NCBI GenBank assembly: GCA_023390905.1
Contig: JAEWBY010000084.1
Coordinates: 1-61,076 of the forward strand
Origin: Pseudomonadota bacterium
GTDB lineage: Bacteria > Pseudomonadota > Gammaproteobacteria > Xanthomonadales > Xanthomonadaceae
Reading direction: 5' to 3'
DNA length: 61,076 nt
The notes under the pieces were generated by a model. It worked only from the letters and a program-made list of their open reading frames with translations. It was not told the DNA's origin and did no database searches. Position numbers and translations under genes: made by a program. This document shows, one piece after another, positions 58,122 through 61,076 of this stretch (positions are counted from its first letter, which is position 1; every line of letters begins with the position of its first letter).

Positions 58122-60721
58122 GGGGCTTCGGCGTCGGCCGTCTCGGCCGTCGGCATCTCCACGTAATCGTTGTTGGACAGCCAGTGTTCCAGCGCCCCGG
58201 CCGGCAACGGCGCGGAGAACAGGTATCCCTGCAGCACCGGGAAGCCCTGTTCGGTCAGGAAGGCATGCTGCTCGCCGGTTTCCACGCCTTCGGCGACCAC
58301 CTTCATGCTCAGGCTTTCGCCGATGCGCAGCACCGAGGTGGTGAGCGTGCGCGCGATCGCGCTGCTGTCGATGTCGCGCACGAAACTCTGATCCAGCTTG
58401 AGTTCGTAGATCGGCAGGCGATGCAGATGGCTCAGCGAGGAATAGCCGGTGCCGAAGTCGTCCAGCGACAGCCGCACGCCCATCACATAGATCGCCTCGA
58501 TGTTCTCGAGCACGTCCGGATTGGGGTCGAGCATGACGCTCTCGGTGATCTCCAGGATCAGGTCGTCCGGGTGCAGCCCGTGCACGTCCAGGCAACTGGC
58601 GATCTGCAATGACAGATCCGGATCGCGGAAATTGATCGCCGAGATGTTCACCGCCACGCGCGGGACGGCCACGCCGCGCGCACGCCAGTCGGCCATCTGC
58701 GCGCAGGCATGCTCCAGCACCCACAGGCTCAGATCGGCCATCAGTCCGCATTCCTCGGCCACCGGCACGAAGCGCGACGGCGGCACGGTGCCGAGTTCGG
58801 GATGCTCCCAGCGCAGCAGCGCTTCCACGCCGTACAGCGTGCGGTCGCTGCCGCCGCTGACCTGCGGCTGATAGTGCAGGTTGAACTGATCCTGCAACAG
58901 CGCCTCGCGCATCGCGGTTTCCAGCGAGACGCGTTCCTGCGCCACGCGGTTCATGTCGCCGCTGAAGAAGCGCACGCTGCCGCCGCCGTCGGACTTGGCG
59001 CGGTACATCGCCATGTCGGCGTGGCGCAGCAGAAGATCGATGTCGCGGCCGTCGTCCGGATACATCGCCACGCCGATGCTGGCGCTGGGATGCAGCGTCA
59101 TCACGCCGACCGAGGTCGGCCGCGAAATCGCGCCGAGCAGGCGTTCGGCGACGCTGGCGGCCTGTTCGGTCGAACACTGCGGCAACACCGCGACGAATTC
59201 ATCACCGGCCTGGCGTCCGATCAGGTTGCCGCCCGGCAGTTCCTCGACCAGCCGCGCGGCGATGTCGCGCAGCAGCCCGTCGCCGGCCGCATGCCCCTGC
59301 GCTTCGTTGACGCGCTTGAAGCGATCCAGATCGATGAACAGCAGCGCGGCCGAATGGCCCAGTTGCGACGCGTTGGCCAGCACCTGTTCGGCCTTGGCGG
59401 TGAACATGATGCGGTTCGGCAGCCCGGTGAGGGTGTCGTAGAAGGCCAACTGGTGCACACGCTCGTTGGTCTGCTCGCGCTCCATCGTCAATGCGCACAG
59501 GTGCAGGCAGGTATCGACCATGCGCAGATGCAGATCGTCGGCCACGCGCGCGTCGCGGTAATAGAAGCTCAGCGTGCCCATCACGCGGCCGCTGCTGGAT
59601 TTGATCGGGCTGGACAGGCAGGCATGCAGCCCGTGCGCGAGCAGCGGCTCGCGATAGGCGGTCATCAATGCATCGGTGGCGATGTCGGCCACGTGCACGG
59701 CGCGGCCACGCCAGGCGGCGGTGCCGCAGGATCCCACGCGCGGTCCGATCGCCATGCCGTCGATCATCGACAGCAGTTCCGGCGGCAGGCTCGGCGCGGC
59801 CAGCGGACGCAGCCGGCCATCGCCATCGACGGCCAGGATCGAGGCGACCACTTCCGGCGCGACGCGTTCGACCTCGCGGCAGAGCATCGTCATCACGTCC
59901 GCCAGCGGCGTCTCGCGCACCATCGCGTCGAGCACCTTGTGGTGCAGCACCTGGTGGGTCTTGGTCTGGGTGATGTCGCTGAGCACGCTGACCAGGCCGA
60001 GCGTGCGGCCATCGTCATCGAGCACGGGATTGATCGCCGCCGAGACCCAGATCGGGCGTCCGGCCTTGGTGTACAGCAGCACTTCAGTCTGAAGGCCTTC
60101 GGTGCGCTGCACCGCGCGCTCGATCTGTTCGCCGAGCTGTGGATCGGTGTGCGGGCCGGACAGCACCTCGCTGGGCTTGCGCCCGCGCAGATCCTCCAGG
60201 TCGTAGCCGAGCATGCGGGTGAACCCGCCGTTGACGTACAGCACCTGCCGGTTCGGCGCGCTGACGAAGATCGCGTTGTCGCTCTTGTCCACCACCAGCG
60301 AGAGCTGGCGCATGCGTTCCTGCTGGCGGCGCAGATCGGTGAAGTCGCGCAGGAACGCGGTATAGAAGTGCCGCCCGTCCACTTCCACCTGCGACATCGA
60401 CAACGCCGCGGTCAGGCGCAGGCCGTCGCGCCGCTCCAGCAGCAGATCGCGATGGGTGCCCAGCCAGTGGCGCGCGCAGTCGTGCGGGCCTTCGGTGGTT
60501 TCGGTGCAGGGCAGGAAACGCCGCAGGTCCGCGCCGATTGCTTCGCTGCGCTCGATGCCGAACAGATCCTCGGCGGCGTGGTTGAACAGGACGATGCGGT
60601 TGGCGTCATCGATCACCATCACCGCATCGACCGACTGCTCCAGCGTCTGGAACAGCAGGCCGTAGGCCTGATCCGCCGAGGCCGATGCCTGCAGCAGTGC
60701 GTTCATCGCTACGTGCGGCAT
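58118..60721 (-). CDS. DosP-like PAS-PAS-GAF-GGDEF-EAL phosphodiesterase
   Basis: The start at ATG 60721 follows a strong GGAGG site; the reading frame continues upstream but with unrelated text. The 867-residue protein has PAS1 (~15-125), PAS2 (~135-250), GAF (~265-405), GGDEF with AGDEF at ~505 and an EAL domain with intact EAL (~632), LEITESVML, LDDFGTGYSSL and VAEGVET. EAL activity is therefore expected, and AGDEF could be weakly active or GTP-binding. The order resembles E. coli DosP, whose PAS-A binds heme via a His; here PAS1 has GPHDCARHW in the same region. Heme/oxygen sensing is inference. ATGA-type overlap with the cyclase gene suggests that synthesis and breakdown are coordinated. 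Confidence 0.86.
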   Translation of the reverse strand: MPHVAMNALLQASASADQAYGLLFQTLEQSVDAVMVIDDANRIVLFNHAAEDLFGIERSEAIGADLRRFLPCTETTEGPHDCARHWLGTHRDLLLERRDGLRLTAALSMSQVEVDGRHFYTAFLRDFTDLRRQQERMRQLSLVVDKSDNAIFVSAPNRQVLYVNGGFTRMLGYDLEDLRGRKPSEVLSGPHTDPQLGEQIERAVQRTEGLQTEVLLYTKAGRPIWVSAAINPVLDDDGRTLGLVSVLSDITQTKTHQVLHHKVLDAMVRETPLADVMTMLCREVERVAPEVVASILAVDGDGRLRPLAAPSLPPELLSMIDGMAIGPRVGSCGTAAWRGRAVHVADIATDALMTAYREPLLAHGLHACLSSPIKSSSGRVMGTLSFYYRDARVADDLHLRMVDTCLHLCALTMEREQTNERVHQLAFYDTLTGLPNRIMFTAKAEQVLANASQLGHSAALLFIDLDRFKRVNEAQGHAAGDGLLRDIAARLVEELPGGNLIGRQAGDEFVAVLPQCSTEQAASVAERLLGAISRPTSVGVMTLHPSASIGVAMYPDDGRDIDLLLRHADMAMYRAKSDGGGSVRFFSGDMNRVAQERVSLETAMREALLQDQFNLHYQPQVSGGSDRTLYGVEALLRWEHPELGTVPPSRFVPVAEECGLMADLSLWVLEHACAQMADWRARGVAVPRVAVNISAINFRDPDLSLQIASCLDVHGLHPDDLILEITESVMLDPNPDVLENIEAIYVMGVRLSLDDFGTGYSSLSHLHRLPIYELKLDQSFVRDIDSSAIARTLTTSVLRIGESLSMKVVAEGVETGEQHAFLTEQGFPVLQGYLFSAPLPAGALEHWLSNNDYVEMPTAETADAEAP

Positions 60722-60816
60722 GGAAAACCTCCGGCGGTGTCGCGCGGGACGCAGGCGCTGCGGTGGGCGATACGGATTGGACTCATGCGCCGCCGGAAGG
60801 ATCGTGACCGGATCAG

Positions 60817-60843
60817 GTATCGGCCGCGCGCGGCGACGCTTGA
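60817..60843 (-). promoter_or_regulatory. weak FliA-like promoter of the DosP-like gene
   Basis: On the minus strand TCAA (60843-60840), N15, GCCGATAC (60824-60817). The -35 differs by one base from TAAA. Confidence 0.4.
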
Positions 60844-60974
60844 GCCCGCCGGGCTCAAGGCATTCACGGGAGTGCGATCGAACAGGAGCATCCGGGGTTC
60901 CGATGGAGCGGGTGAGGGGGGAGCACCGCCGCGCGTTGCGTCGGCACGGCGGCAGAATCAGTACGGCTTCGGAA

Positions 60975-61076
60975 TCAGAACTCCTGCCACTCGGCGTCGT
61001 TGGCGAACACCGGTTCCGGCGCGCGTCGCGGTGCGGCCGCGCGCACCGGCGCCGGCCGTGGCGAGACACGCGGGGC
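60975..61076 (-). CDS. 3' end of another methyl-accepting chemotaxis protein gene
   Basis: The last 33 codons are visible. They encode an Ala/Pro/Arg-rich tail (PRPAPVRAAAPRRAP) ending in EWQEF before TGA. The rest lies beyond the window. The tail and pentapeptide match the layout of the receptor at 53634-55871, which ends DWQEF, so a CheR-tethered chemoreceptor is the most likely identity. Confidence 0.7.
   Translation of the reverse strand, partial: APRVSPRPAPVRAAAPRRAPEPVFANDAEWQEF

Overview
The window reads as a chromosomal segment of a GC-rich gammaproteobacterium of the Xanthomonadaceae/Lysobacteraceae group. The pointers are the flagellar gene order (flgL to flgB, cheV, then divergent flgA-flgM-flgN), a dispersed ~180 bp repeat of the type often mis-annotated in this family as short ORFs, an XAC0095-like protein, and many c-di-GMP proteins. 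Family assignments come from motif recognition by eye; no database search was run.

Layout. 1-2500: the 3' part of recD carrying an in-frame REP-type inverted pair, a 5'-truncated icmF remnant, and two small accessory genes. 2900-14720: mostly housekeeping and metabolic genes, including a VOC protein, an alcohol dehydrogenase behind a perfect FNR/ANR-type box, DUF4344 and M14 peptidases, DUF3228, YaiI, ThpR, thioredoxin 2 and an M1 aminopeptidase. 14760-20020: the most unusual locus. It encodes a SonM-like borosin alpha-N-methyltransferase, a small precursor-like peptide overlapping it, a membrane TPR-GGDEF protein, then a second precursor-like peptide and a second TPR-GGDEF protein. 20130-23580: ridA, tRNA-Val(CAC) and a lower-GC accessory patch with a toxin/antitoxin-like pair, a stand-alone Cas2/SinR-like protein and an IS3-family element that truncates a gene. 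23580-31000: a CDF-type transporter, an mrfA-mrfB-like DNA repair pair, an HDOD protein with a degenerate receiver, DUF2269 and a glycosyltransferase.

31000-61076 is a motility, chemotaxis and c-di-GMP block. flgBCDEF, flgGHIJKL and cheV run leftwards; flgA and flgMN run rightwards. Sigma-54-type sites precede flgB, flgG and flgA. FliA-type sites (TAAA-N15-GCCGATAA) precede flgM (two), cheV and one MCP gene. After flgN come a PAS histidine kinase, a convergent operon of degenerate signalling proteins (GGDEF-EAL-REC plus a kinase lacking an N box), an MCP, an MCP-cheR-cheD-cheB operon, a MASE2-GGDEF-PAS cyclase, a DosP-like PAS-PAS-GAF-GGDEF-EAL protein and the tail of another MCP.

How it works together: the right half forms a hierarchically transcribed flagellum plus its chemosensory adaptation enzymes, surrounded by enzymes that make, degrade or sense c-di-GMP. 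The borosin-like locus couples a peptide N-methylation system to two more transmembrane diguanylate cyclases, which suggests (inference) a modified-peptide signal feeding into c-di-GMP.
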